Part shown: in pieces, positions 1-7,792 of the stretch
Numbering within the stretch: the first letter of the stretch is position 1
How the letters are laid out: every line of letters begins with the position of its first letter
NCBI GenBank assembly: GCA_012522165.1
Contig: JAAYKZ010000088.1
Coordinates: 1-12,538, forward strand
Reading direction: 5' to 3'
From: Clostridiales bacterium
GTDB taxonomy: Bacteria; Bacillota; Clostridia; Caldicoprobacterales; UBA3941
DNA length: 12,538 nt
Position numbers and translations under genes: made by a program
The notes under the pieces: generated by a model
Told to the model about the DNA's origin: nothing
Databases searched by the model: none
What the model saw: the letters and a program-made list of their open reading frames with translations, nothing else

Positions 1-251
1 CCTTTAGGTAAGGTTATGTTGAAAATATAAAAAGGGCCAAAATAAATTACCATTAATTGTAATATTAATGGTGTACCCCTCATTATGGAAATATATATTC
101 TCATAAAATTCCTTATCAGCCAGTTCTTTGACATACGGCCAAATGCTACAAACAACCCTAAAGGAAGCGAAAAAAGCAATGTTAGCGTAAATATTTTTAC
201 TGATTCCATTAGACCTTCAGTTAATTTCAATATCATTACTGACCATTCCAC
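1..251 (-). CDS. Amino-acid ABC transporter permease, N-terminal part (cut by left edge)
   Basis: This is the inner-membrane permease subunit of a polar amino-acid uptake ABC transporter (HisM/GlnP family). It is read on the minus strand from a GTG at 249-251 and stays open for 83 codons to the window edge, so the C-terminal part is missing. The visible protein starts VEWSVMILKLTEGLMES, has a hydrophobic first membrane segment (about residues 19-36) and then the family hallmark MRGTPLILQL near residues 58-67, followed by a second hydrophobic stretch. GTG is chosen because GAGGTGG lies 8 bases upstream and because other permeases of the family start at the equivalent place. It follows the solute-binding protein gene by about 100 bases, the usual order of such operons; the ATPase gene is presumably beyond the edge. 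The substrate cannot be told from this fragment. The family call is firm. Confidence 0.9.
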   Translation of the reverse strand, partial: MEWSVMILKLTEGLMESVKIFTLTLLFSLPLGLFVAFGRMSKNWLIRNFMRIYISIMRGTPLILQLMVIYFGPFYIFNITLPK

Positions 252-259
252 TTATGATA

Positions 260-266
260 CCACCTC
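260..266 (-). promoter_or_regulatory. Ribosome binding site of the permease (decides the GTG start)
   Basis: GAGGTGG on the minus strand, 8 bases before the GTG at 249-251. No ATG is suitably placed nearby: the ATG three bases further on opens another frame that stops after a few codons. Confidence 0.75.
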
Positions 267-287
267 TGCATTATAAATAATATGTAT

Positions 288-318
288 TAAAGGGCTATCA
301 CCTGTGGATAGCCCTTTA
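288..318 (-). terminator. Intergenic hairpin between binding protein and permease (partial terminator or mRNA stabiliser)
   Basis: A perfect 12-bp inverted repeat (288-299 with 307-318; core AAAGGGCTATC) around a 7-base loop lies between the two genes of the amino-acid transporter. On the minus strand the stem ends in UUUAA and then an AU-rich tail rather than a clean U-run, so full termination is doubtful. Hairpins here in ABC uptake operons commonly protect the upstream message or let only part of the transcripts through, giving more binding protein than permease. That role is inferred. Confidence 0.65.
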
Positions 319-350
319 CTCATATTCTATCCTTTTACACTACTATTTTC

Positions 351-1127
351 CTAGTCTAGTATGGTTATATCTTCATCAAACCACTTTTCTGAGATCTTAG
401 CCATAGTACCATCTGCAGCCATTTCTTCCAGGGCTTTTTGGACCTTATCCCTCAACTCTGTGTTTCCTAGCAAAAATCCTACTCCATACTCCTCAGGTGC
501 TAGAACCTCATCTAATACCCTAAAAATTCCGCCTCTTTTTTCATTCTGATATTTTGCTACTACTTCATCCATTGCTACTGCATCCACTGCTCCTGCTTCC
601 AGGTCCATAAGTGCTGCGTTGTAGTTTGGAGCAGTAATATATTCTCCAAAGCTTTCAACTAATTCTGGTTCATCCTCTAAGGCCTTTTCTGCACTGGACT
701 CTACCTGAACAACTACTGATTTACCTGCCAAATCATCTAAAGTTTTTATATCAGAATCAGCCCTAACTACAAATACTTGATTGTTCTTCAAATAAGGCTC
801 AGTCCAGGTATACTTATCTTCTCTACCGTTTATGGTAAATCCATTCCAGATACAATCGATATTCCCAGACTCTAATTCAGCATCCTTTGAATCCCAAGCT
901 ATTGGCTGTAATTTTAGTTCCATATCAAGTCGCTTGGCTACCTCTGCTGCTAACTCTAAGTCAAACCCTGTAAACTCTCCATCATCCCCCACAAAACCCA
1001 TAGGCGGAAAGTCTTGGTCAAATCCTACTGTAAATGTTTTGGATTCTTTGTTTGTAGCCGAAGAACATCCTATGACACTTATTACTAGTACTGCTATTAG
1101 TATAAACATTACTATTTTCTTATTCAT
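351..1127 (-). CDS. Amino-acid ABC transporter solute-binding lipoprotein
   Basis: A 258-residue extracellular binding protein for a polar amino acid (SBP_bac_3 family), tethered to the outer face of the membrane and delivering substrate to the permease encoded next. The signal peptide MNKKIVMFILIAVLVISVIGC has a lipobox (VIGC), so Cys21 is the expected lipidated residue. The mature part begins with the typical FTVGFDQDFPPMGF strand and turn. WNGFTINGRED holds the arginine (about residue 102) that in this family binds the substrate carboxylate, and AVAMD (about 187) the aspartate that usually binds the amino group. The end GVGFLLGNTELRDKV and the terminal helix are also standard. An ATG five codons upstream is in frame, but GGAGG sits 8 bases before the ATG at 1125-1127, so the shorter start is preferred. 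It is transcribed from its own promoter at 1186-1214. Substrate specificity is unknown. Confidence 0.93.
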   Translation of the reverse strand: MNKKIVMFILIAVLVISVIGCSSATNKESKTFTVGFDQDFPPMGFVGDDGEFTGFDLELAAEVAKRLDMELKLQPIAWDSKDAELESGNIDCIWNGFTINGREDKYTWTEPYLKNNQVFVVRADSDIKTLDDLAGKSVVVQVESSAEKALEDEPELVESFGEYITAPNYNAALMDLEAGAVDAVAMDEVVAKYQNEKRGGIFRVLDEVLAPEEYGVGFLLGNTELRDKVQKALEEMAADGTMAKISEKWFDEDITILD

Positions 1128-1135
1128 ATTTATAT

Positions 1136-1140
1136 CCTCC
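1136..1140 (-). promoter_or_regulatory. Ribosome binding site of the binding-protein gene
   Basis: GGAGG, 8 bases before the ATG at 1125-1127. It overlaps the alternative in-frame ATG at 1140-1142, which therefore has no ribosome binding site of its own. Confidence 0.85.
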
Positions 1141-1185
1141 ATTCTTTATTTAAAAATCTTTATTCGTCTTTATTTACACATCGAT

Positions 1186-1214
1186 ATATTATCACTTTAC
1201 TATGCTAAAGTCAA
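1186..1214 (-). promoter_or_regulatory. Sigma-A-type promoter of the amino-acid uptake operon
   Basis: On the minus strand TTGACT (1209-1214) and TAATAT (1186-1191) are separated by exactly 17 bases. Transcription would start near 1179, giving a leader of about 50 bases before the binding-protein gene. The leader is too short for a riboswitch or T-box and I see no attenuator in it. The -35 box begins only about 10 bases beyond the stem of the preceding terminator. Confidence 0.8.
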
Positions 1215-1223
1215 GATTAAATT

Positions 1224-1255
1224 AAAAAGACTTAGATAATTTTCTAAGCCTTTTT
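1224..1255 (-). terminator. Intrinsic terminator after the ABC exporter genes
   Basis: On the minus strand AAAAAGGCTTAGA pairs with TCTAAGTCTTTTT (1243-1255 with 1224-1236, one G-U pair) around a 6-base loop, followed by more U-rich sequence. It lies 24 bases after the stop codon of the 623-residue exporter subunit. The A-rich outer arm means it could also stop transcripts coming from the plus strand. Confidence 0.9.
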
Positions 1256-1279
1256 GTATTTACTACTCTAGTGATAAGT

Positions 1280-3151
1280 TTAAGAAGCTGCTGTACGGGT
1301 AAACTGACTATAGTACATAGAGGCATAGAAACCACCTTTATCAAGAAGCTCCTTATGCTTACCTGACTCTACAATATCTCCGTCCTTCATAACAAGAATT
1401 AGGTCTGCATCTTTAATAGTTGATAACCTATAGGCTATTATAAAAGCTGTTTTTCCCCTCATAAGGTTATCCATAGCTTTTTTTATGAGTATTTCAGTCC
1501 TAGTGTCAACAGAAGATGTCGCTTCATCTAGTATAAGTATCTTTGGATTTGACAATATAGCTCTAGCTATTGTAATTAGCTGTTTCTGACCTTGAGATAT
1601 ATTGCTGGCTTCTTCATTAATGATGAAATTATATCCGTCAGGTAGGGTGCTTATAAACCAATGAGCATGAGCAGCCTTTGCGGCTTCTATAACTTCCTCA
1701 TCTGTTGCATCTGGTCTACCATACCTTATATTCTCCATAATGCTACCAGAGAATAGCCAAGTATCCTGAAGCACCATACCAAACATATCTCGCAAATCTT
1801 TTCTAGTAAAATCTACTACATCATGACTATCGACTAATATCCTGCCACCGTTTAAGTCGTAAAATCGCATCAAAAGTTTGACAATGGTAGTCTTTCCGGC
1901 ACCTGTAGGCCCAACTATAGCTACCTTTTGTCCTGGTTTTATATCTGCTGAAAAGTTCTTTATTATTATATTATCTTCCTTATAACCAAATCTGACATTT
2001 TCAAAGGTGACTCGGCCCTGAATATTATTCAGCTTTACAGGTGAAGATGTATCTTCTATTTCTTCTTTCTCATCTAAAAATTCAAATACCCTTTCAGCTG
2101 CGGCTATGGTTGATTGAAGTATATTACTTATCTGAGCTACTTGAGTAACAGGTTGAGTGAAGCTTCTAATATACTGAATAAATGCCAGTATATCCCCTAC
2201 TTCTATAACTTTCCTTACTGCTAGCCATCCTCCCAATATGGAAACAGCCACGTATCCTAAATTTCCTATAAAGACCATTATAGGCATCATCATACCCGAT
2301 AAAAATTGAGATTTCCAGGCTGAATCATAGAGTTCATTATTGATTTTCGTAAACTCCTTAATAACAGCATCCTCTGCGTTGAAAGCCTTCATGATGTTAT
2401 GTCCGCCGTATACTTCCTCAATATGTCCATTGACATCCCCAAGGGATTTCTGGTGGGCAACAAAATATACTTGAGATCTTTTTACTACAGACATAACCAA
2501 TATCATTGAAATAGGTAGTATCAGTAGAGCAGCAATAGTCATCTGCCAGCTTATAGAAAACATCATTATTAGAACACCAATAAAAGTTGTAAGAGAAGTA
2601 ATTATTTGACTAGTGCTTTGGCTAAGAGATTGACTAATAGTATCCACATCATTTGTAACTCTGGATAAGACATCTCCGTGACTCACAGTATCGAAATATT
2701 TTAGTGGGAGTCTATTTATTTTAAGAGAAATTTCCCTTCGCAAATTATATGATATTTTTTGAGCTACGCCAGCGATCACAAAGCCTTGTATTAGGGAAAA
2801 TAAAGTAGACAACAAATATATTACTATGAGAATCAGAATAATATTGCCTATGTAGCTAAAGTCTATGCCACCCCCAGGTACACCAGAAACCTTTTCTACC
2901 AATCCTTCAAATATCCCAGTTGTGGCCTTACCTAATATCCTTGGGCCTATTATAACAAAGATTGTACTACCAATAGCTAGTATTATTACTAAAGCTAATT
3001 GCAAATAATAAGGTTTTAAGTAATTGAGTAGCTTGATAAAAGTGCCTCTAAAGTTTTTAGGCTTATCAAATCCTCTTCCCATAGGTCCAGCAGGACCATG
3101 GCCTATTCTTGCTCCTCTCTTGTTCATTTCTTTAGTCTTTTCCTTACTCAT
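1280..3151 (-). CDS. Heterodimeric ABC exporter, BmrD/LmrD-type half-transporter (623 aa)
   Basis: A half-size ABC exporter in the cytoplasmic membrane: a Gly-rich cytoplasmic N-terminus (residues 1-37), six membrane segments (about 45-330) and one nucleotide-binding domain (about 380-615). Visible motifs are Walker A GPTGAGKT (414-421), Q-loop Q462, a divergent signature ISQGQ (518-522), and Walker B ending LDEATSSVD with catalytic Glu543. The H-loop reads IIAYRLSTI, so Tyr574 replaces the usual histidine. The divergent signature with an intact Walker B glutamate is what is expected of the consensus-site subunit of a BmrCD/LmrCD-type heterodimer. Its start codon overlaps the partner's stop by 4 bases and is preceded by GGAGGAGG inside the partner gene, pointing to translational coupling. 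Such pairs export drugs, lipids or peptides; the substrate here is unknown. Confidence 0.93.
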   Translation of the reverse strand: MSKEKTKEMNKRGARIGHGPAGPMGRGFDKPKNFRGTFIKLLNYLKPYYLQLALVIILAIGSTIFVIIGPRILGKATTGIFEGLVEKVSGVPGGGIDFSYIGNIILILIVIYLLSTLFSLIQGFVIAGVAQKISYNLRREISLKINRLPLKYFDTVSHGDVLSRVTNDVDTISQSLSQSTSQIITSLTTFIGVLIMMFSISWQMTIAALLILPISMILVMSVVKRSQVYFVAHQKSLGDVNGHIEEVYGGHNIMKAFNAEDAVIKEFTKINNELYDSAWKSQFLSGMMMPIMVFIGNLGYVAVSILGGWLAVRKVIEVGDILAFIQYIRSFTQPVTQVAQISNILQSTIAAAERVFEFLDEKEEIEDTSSPVKLNNIQGRVTFENVRFGYKEDNIIIKNFSADIKPGQKVAIVGPTGAGKTTIVKLLMRFYDLNGGRILVDSHDVVDFTRKDLRDMFGMVLQDTWLFSGSIMENIRYGRPDATDEEVIEAAKAAHAHWFISTLPDGYNFIINEEASNISQGQKQLITIARAILSNPKILILDEATSSVDTRTEILIKKAMDNLMRGKTAFIIAYRLSTIKDADLILVMKDGDIVESGKHKELLDKGGFYASMYYSQFTRTAAS

Positions 3152-5391
3152 ATGGCAAGTTCCTCCTCCGATAGCTGTGACAGCGCAATCTGTTTGTAAA
3201 CATCACAGTCCTTTAAAAGCTCTTGATGGGTTCCCATACCAACAACTCTGCCTTCATCAAGCACTATAATATTTTCAGAATTCATAATGGTACTAATCCT
3301 TTGAGCTACTATCAACACTATCTTATCCATTATCTCATTAGATAAAGCTTTTCTTAAAGCTGCGTCAGTTCTAAAATCCAGAGCAGAAAAGCTATCGTCG
3401 AATATAAATATCTGAGGTTTTTTGGTCAATGCTCTTGCTATAGACAATCTTTGCTTTTGCCCACCGGATACATTAGTCCCTCCTTGAGATATTTCAGATT
3501 GAATCCCTTTATCCTTTTCATCAACAAATTCTTTGGCCTGGGCTATTTCTATAGCTTTCTGCACCTCTTGATCTGTAGCATCAGCATTCTTACCGTATTT
3601 TAAGTTGCTCTCAATAGTTCCGGAAAATAAGACGCTTTTTTGGGGGACATAGCCTATTTTTTCCCTTAGATGGTGTAGCTTCATATCCCTTATATCAACA
3701 CCATTTATTAGAATTTGACCTTCTTTTACATCATAAAATCTTGGTATAAGATTTATCAGAGTTGATTTTCCGCTGCCAGTACCTCCTATGAAAGCAGTGG
3801 TTTCTCCTGGTTTGGCAATGAACGATATATCCTTTAGAACATATTCTTTAGCACCAGGGTATTTAAAGCTTACATTTTTAAATTCTATAGTGCATTTAGA
3901 ATCACTTATTTGGGGAGCTATTATTTCCGGATCCTTTATGGCTATCTCCCTATCTATAACCTCTGCTATTCTCTGGGCTGACACCGAAGCTCTAGGAAGC
4001 ATTATAGAAACCATAGATATCATTAGGAAAGACATAATTATCTGTATAGCATATTGCATAAAAGCCATCATATCTCCAACCTGTATAGTTCCATCCTCAA
4101 TTTGATGGGCACCCACCCAAACAATAAGGAGAGAAATACCATTCATAATAAGCATCATTGTAGGCCACATAAATGTCATTAATCTAGCAACAAAAAGATT
4201 GGTTTTGGTTAAATCTTTGTTGGCTTTATCAAATTTGCTTTCTTCTAATTTCTGAGTATTAAAAGCTCTTATAACCATCAAGCCGTTAAGGGCTTCTCTC
4301 ATTACTAGGTTTACTCTGTCTATAAGCTTTTGCATTTTCTTAAATTTTGGGGTAGCAATAGAAAACAGAAGAGTAACCAATGATAAAACAGCTATTACAC
4401 CTACAGCTATTATCCAGGCCATAGATGTGTCTGTATTAAGAGCCCTTATAACTCCACCTATACCTAAAATAGGAGCATAGAATACCATTCTTAACAGCAT
4501 TATAAAAAACATCTGTATATGCTGAATATCATTTGTGCTTCTAGTTATTAAAGAGGCGGTTGAAAAATCGTCAAATTCAACGTTGGAAAAAGATATAATT
4601 TTTTTAAAAACCTTTTCTCTTAGATTTTTCCCCAAGGAAGATGAAACCCTAGCAGATAGGAAACCAACAGCTATGGATGCTCCCATACTTAAAATAGCAA
4701 TTAACAGCATTATAACGCCAACATACATAACATAACGAAATTGGTTTTGTCGGATATTCACACCTATAGCTTCGTATTCAGCTCTTATAAAGTTTATGGC
4801 GGATTGGATTATAATGGACTCGGGCATTATGTTAAATTGCTCATCTATCCTAGCCATTATTTCTTTTAACTGTTCCTCAGGCAGAGTTTTTAACATTTTA
4901 AAGGGATCTATACCTTCAGGCAAATTACCTTTATGTACATTGCTAATAAAGGGAAAAGCATTTTGTTCTGCTCCTTGTTCTATGCCCCATACAACTATTA
5001 TAGCCTTTGCTAATATACTATTTAATTCTTCTATATTTTTCTCCGATGATATATCCAAAACATACAGGCTTTCCGTTTCCAGAATGGGATATTTTTTTAA
5101 ATATTTCTTGAATTCTTTCTCATCAATATCTTCTTTTCGTACAAGTCTATAACTATTTTCTACCAAAATCCTTTCATCTTCATTTAATAGTTCTTTAATC
5201 CTATCTAGTTTTTCGGCCCTAATAACTTCTGGAACGGCATTTTCAATACCATTTTGTTGTATGCCAACATTAACTATATTGGACATATAGTCAGGAAGCG
5301 CCAGCTCCGTCATAGCCTGTACAAAAAGTAAAACTATAATTATCAATATTGTAATAATAAACGGCTTAATTTCTTTTATTATCCGAAACAT
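3148..5391 (-). CDS. Heterodimeric ABC exporter, degenerate-site half-transporter with extracytoplasmic insert (747 aa)
   Basis: Partner half-transporter of the gene that follows it. The first membrane segment (about 11-30) is followed by VQAMTELALPDYMSNIVNVGIQQ and then a charged, mostly soluble stretch up to about residue 218, after which the remaining five membrane segments run. Ordinary half-exporters of this class are about 580-600 residues, so the extra length is this insert between segments 1 and 2, which should face outside. The nucleotide-binding domain (about 500-747) has Walker A GGTGSGKST (536-544), Q584, a canonical signature VSGGQ (641-645), Walker B IFIFDD with Asp666 where the catalytic Glu belongs, and Gln697 in the H-loop (VAQRISTI). 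This is the classic degenerate subunit, whose canonical signature completes the partner's ATP site. GGGAGG lies 7 bases before the ATG. It starts 63 bases after the lipoate ligase gene, with no promoter or terminator visible between. Confidence 0.93.
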   Translation of the reverse strand: MFRIIKEIKPFIITILIIIVLLFVQAMTELALPDYMSNIVNVGIQQNGIENAVPEVIRAEKLDRIKELLNEDERILVENSYRLVRKEDIDEKEFKKYLKKYPILETESLYVLDISSEKNIEELNSILAKAIIVVWGIEQGAEQNAFPFISNVHKGNLPEGIDPFKMLKTLPEEQLKEIMARIDEQFNIMPESIIIQSAINFIRAEYEAIGVNIRQNQFRYVMYVGVIMLLIAILSMGASIAVGFLSARVSSSLGKNLREKVFKKIISFSNVEFDDFSTASLITRSTNDIQHIQMFFIMLLRMVFYAPILGIGGVIRALNTDTSMAWIIAVGVIAVLSLVTLLFSIATPKFKKMQKLIDRVNLVMREALNGLMVIRAFNTQKLEESKFDKANKDLTKTNLFVARLMTFMWPTMMLIMNGISLLIVWVGAHQIEDGTIQVGDMMAFMQYAIQIIMSFLMISMVSIMLPRASVSAQRIAEVIDREIAIKDPEIIAPQISDSKCTIEFKNVSFKYPGAKEYVLKDISFIAKPGETTAFIGGTGSGKSTLINLIPRFYDVKEGQILINGVDIRDMKLHHLREKIGYVPQKSVLFSGTIESNLKYGKNADATDQEVQKAIEIAQAKEFVDEKDKGIQSEISQGGTNVSGGQKQRLSIARALTKKPQIFIFDDSFSALDFRTDAALRKALSNEIMDKIVLIVAQRISTIMNSENIIVLDEGRVVGMGTHQELLKDCDVYKQIALSQLSEEELAI

Positions 5392-5454
5392 TATTTGCCT
5401 CCCTATATGCTAGATTTACTATCCCGGTTGGATCTCACTTTAACCATCAAAGCC

Positions 5455-6495
5455 TCAAAAACCTTTACTACTGATCCAGTTAGCTATATCACGAACCATA
5501 TTAGTTCTTTCCCCGACTACATCCGCACTCAGTAATACTTGGGCCATTTTTTTTGAATTGAATATACAGCCTTCTAAGATCCCTGGAATCATTTCTATAA
5601 AAGCTTCATCCATGGCATCAGAATATACAAATGCTTTTACTATTCTTCCCTGTTCAAGTCTAAGGCACAACTGTATGCCCCCCCAGGAAAAACGAGTATC
5701 AAATTCAATATCAAATTTTGGAGATTCTCCAAATCTCCATTCCCAAGATTTATACTTATTGTGTAACTCATTGAGCACAGCTTGATCAATTCCCTCTTCT
5801 CCATACCTAATATCAGAAGTCTCTCCATACACTTCCTTGAAAGATTGTATTAAAGTATCTATCATGATTGGTACATCTATATTAGGATTATATTCCGTAA
5901 GATTTACTACCCGTGACCTTACAGATTCTATGCCCTTTGATCGTATTTTTTCTTTTGGTACCTGTAAATACCTGGTCATCTTCTCCATATCAGCTGATAT
6001 TAGGATGGTCCCATGATGTAGAGCTGATTTTTTTCTAAAACAAAAAGCGTTTCCCGAAAACTTTCTACCCTCAACAGTCAGGTCATTTCTTCCACTAAAT
6101 ACAGCTTTAATTCCTAATTTCTCTACTGCCTTTAGAATAACTTCTAACTGTTTATGAACATCATAAAACTGTCTATCCACTAAAAATGAGAAATTTAAAT
6201 TCCCAGTATCATGAAATACCGCTCCACCACCAGAGCTTCTTCTAGCTAATTTACCCCCCTCTTGCTCCAAAAGTTCGGTTCTACATTCTTTCCAGGCATT
6301 TTGGTTTTTGCCAATTACCACGGTATTCTGGTTCTGCCATAGATAGAGAATACACTCATTCTGTTTTACATTATCCAACAAATACTCTTCCATGGCCAAA
6401 TTACGCCATGGATCTAGATTGCTTGTTAGTACTATTCTAGTATTCATAAAACTGGGCACATAGTCTAGGAATTGATCCAAGACAAAATTGCCCAT
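5455..6495 (-). CDS. lplA: Lipoate-protein ligase A
   Basis: Activates free lipoate with ATP to lipoyl-AMP and transfers it to the lysine of lipoyl domains (2-oxoacid dehydrogenases, GcvH) in the cytoplasm; a salvage enzyme. The sequence shows ARRSSGGGAVFHDTGNLNFSF (about 84-104), SGRNDLTVEGRKFSGNAF (134-151, with the presumed catalytic Lys145), HHGTILI (160-166) and SKGIESVRSRVVNLTE (186-201), all typical of full-length LplA including the C-terminal accessory domain. At 346 residues it is slightly longer than E. coli LplA. The extra length is N-terminal: the family normally begins at Met17 (codon 6445-6447), but no ribosome binding site precedes that codon, whereas AGGAAGGGGG directly precedes the ATG at 6495, rather close. 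The start is therefore uncertain. No lipoyl-domain protein lies in the window. Confidence 0.93.
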   Translation of the reverse strand: MGNFVLDQFLDYVPSFMNTRIVLTSNLDPWRNLAMEEYLLDNVKQNECILYLWQNQNTVVIGKNQNAWKECRTELLEQEGGKLARRSSGGGAVFHDTGNLNFSFLVDRQFYDVHKQLEVILKAVEKLGIKAVFSGRNDLTVEGRKFSGNAFCFRKKSALHHGTILISADMEKMTRYLQVPKEKIRSKGIESVRSRVVNLTEYNPNIDVPIMIDTLIQSFKEVYGETSDIRYGEEGIDQAVLNELHNKYKSWEWRFGESPKFDIEFDTRFSWGGIQLCLRLEQGRIVKAFVYSDAMDEAFIEMIPGILEGCIFNSKKMAQVLLSADVVGERTNMVRDIANWISSKGF

Positions 6496-6582
6496 CCCCC
6501 TTCCTATATATTTTATTCCTTAAAATCATATCTAAATTATAGGTTCTTTAATCCTTCTAGAAACATGAATTTGTTATCATAT

Positions 6583-6611
6583 ATCCTATTATATTGAGCT
6601 AGATATTTCAA
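6583..6611 (-). promoter_or_regulatory. Possible promoter of the lipoate ligase/exporter unit
   Basis: On the minus strand TTGAAA (6606-6611) and TAGGAT (6583-6588) are 17 bases apart, just beyond the preceding terminator. A TATAAT also occurs at 6536-6541 but lacks a good -35 box. The remaining 128-base gap holds nothing else I can recognise. Confidence 0.4.
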
Positions 6612-6623
6612 CTAAATAATAGC

Positions 6624-6653
6624 AAAAAAAATGCGTCCTAATGACGCACTTTT
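6624..6653 (-). terminator. Intrinsic terminator at the end of the cad operon
   Basis: On the minus strand AAAAGTGCGTC pairs with GACGCATTTT around the loop ATTAG and is followed by a run of U (6624-6630). It begins 7 bases after the stop codon of the tandem P-loop gene and is the first clear terminator downstream of cadC. Confidence 0.92.
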
Positions 6654-6659
6654 CTAGTA

Positions 6660-7781
6660 TTAATCTTTGATTTTTGCAAGTTCCATAATCTCTTCTAAAA
6701 TTTTTTGTCTCTTTACATTTACTTTTTCAAAATCCATAGCATCAATGTAATATTTCTCCACTTGACCATGGATAACCTTGGCTCTGGAAATTAAATCAAT
6801 AGCTCTATTTATTAGGTGATAAAACCTTTTTTTTGCTTCTTCAATATCATCAGAAAACTCGTAAATGGTTCTATAGTCTAGATAGTCATCAAAATTTACA
6901 TAGGCTTTTATTTGTTTATAGTCAAAAAAAGAATTATCTTTGCTCAAAACTTGATTTATGTTAACCACAACACTTTTTAATGAGGGTATAATAACCATAT
7001 CTAGCTCATCCACATCAATAGGACAATGATACTGCTCAGTTGATATTCCAAATTCCTGAGCTTGTTGAGCTATCCTGCCAATGGCCTTCTGTACGCCTGA
7101 GCCTGGCATCCCAGAAAAAGCATATACCTTATACGTAGGCTCAATAAGGCTTTGGGTGTAATTATAGATTCCTTTTCCGCTAATTGCTGATGCAAAGAAA
7201 TGGGAATGTTTTGCATTATAGTTTACCTCAGTTACGTTTTTAAAAAGATCATCAATGACCTGCTTAAGGGCAATATTGTACTCTTCTTCATTAAAATCAT
7301 CTTGGGCATAGGATCGCCATTCATGGTAAACAACACCAGCTTCTTTTAGATGACTAAAGGCTATCCTAAACAGTTTGCTAGCCTTTTTATTTAACTTCAA
7401 GATCTCTTCCTTGTGTTTCAACAGTTTTGACTTATCCCAATACTCTCCTAACCAAATTATATCATCAGTTATACCAGGATTTCTTGGTTCAATGGCATGA
7501 GGTGAGGTACCGTCAAGTAGTGCCACTCCGATTTCTGGTATAAATATAGCATCTAAAGAATCAGGATCAGTTGCACAGCGATACTCCTCTACTGTAAAGC
7601 CATGTTTCAACATATGTTGGCTTATACCTGACATAAACGTAGATTTACCCGCACCTGGTCCTCCTTTAATTATATAGCGTCTAGTATAATTATCGCCTGT
7701 AATGTAATCAAAAAACGAATAAAATCCCCTTGCTGTATTTCCACCTGGAAATACCTTTCTTATTTTACAATCCTTGCTCAT
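6660..7781 (-). CDS. Tandem P-loop ATPase-like protein (resembles the PRK06851 family), second site degenerate
   Basis: A soluble 373-residue protein of unknown function built of two similar P-loop modules. The first has Walker A GGPGAGKST (40-48), followed by EEYRCATDPDSLDAIFIPE (65-83). The second has SGMPGSGVQ (223-231), followed by EQYHCPIDVDELDMVIIPS (249-267). The two align without gaps at a constant offset of 184 residues over at least residues 36-83, so they are an internal duplication, but the second lacks the Walker A lysine and Ser/Thr (Val230, Gln231). The C-terminus is helical and charged. I recall this architecture from an uncharacterised Firmicutes ATPase family (PRK06851); this assignment is from memory. 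It is the last gene of the cad-ubiA run and is followed by a terminator. SD-like AAAGGGATGG precedes the ATG and is partly caught in a hairpin. Confidence 0.8.
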   Translation of the reverse strand: MSKDCKIRKVFPGGNTARGFYSFFDYITGDNYTRRYIIKGGPGAGKSTFMSGISQHMLKHGFTVEEYRCATDPDSLDAIFIPEIGVALLDGTSPHAIEPRNPGITDDIIWLGEYWDKSKLLKHKEEILKLNKKASKLFRIAFSHLKEAGVVYHEWRSYAQDDFNEEEYNIALKQVIDDLFKNVTEVNYNAKHSHFFASAISGKGIYNYTQSLIEPTYKVYAFSGMPGSGVQKAIGRIAQQAQEFGISTEQYHCPIDVDELDMVIIPSLKSVVVNINQVLSKDNSFFDYKQIKAYVNFDDYLDYRTIYEFSDDIEEAKKRFYHLINRAIDLISRAKVIHGQVEKYYIDAMDFEKVNVKRQKILEEIMELAKIKD

Positions 7782-7792
7782 ATGTATCCATC

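Noticed and set aside
85..276. Plus-strand reading frame of 63 codons
   Set aside because: It is antisense to the clearly recognisable permease on the minus strand, has no ribosome binding site and resembles no family.
832..1239. Plus-strand reading frame of 135 codons
   Set aside because: It is antisense to the binding-protein gene and runs on through its promoter and into the terminator; Ser/Ile-rich composition is that of a shadow frame.
5392..5454. A promoter or terminator between the lipoate ligase and exporter genes
   Set aside because: TTGATG occurs but no acceptable -10 box stands at 16-18 bases, and there is no stem followed by U-run; co-transcription is the simpler reading.
5640..5828. 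Second minus-strand frame inside the lipoate ligase gene
   Set aside because: It lies wholly within the conserved C-terminal part of the ligase in another frame and has no own start signals.
6496..6623. A riboswitch or T-box leader before the lipoate ligase gene
   Set aside because: No conserved box, specifier-like element or competing terminator/antiterminator is visible; the stretch is only AT-rich with possible promoter elements.
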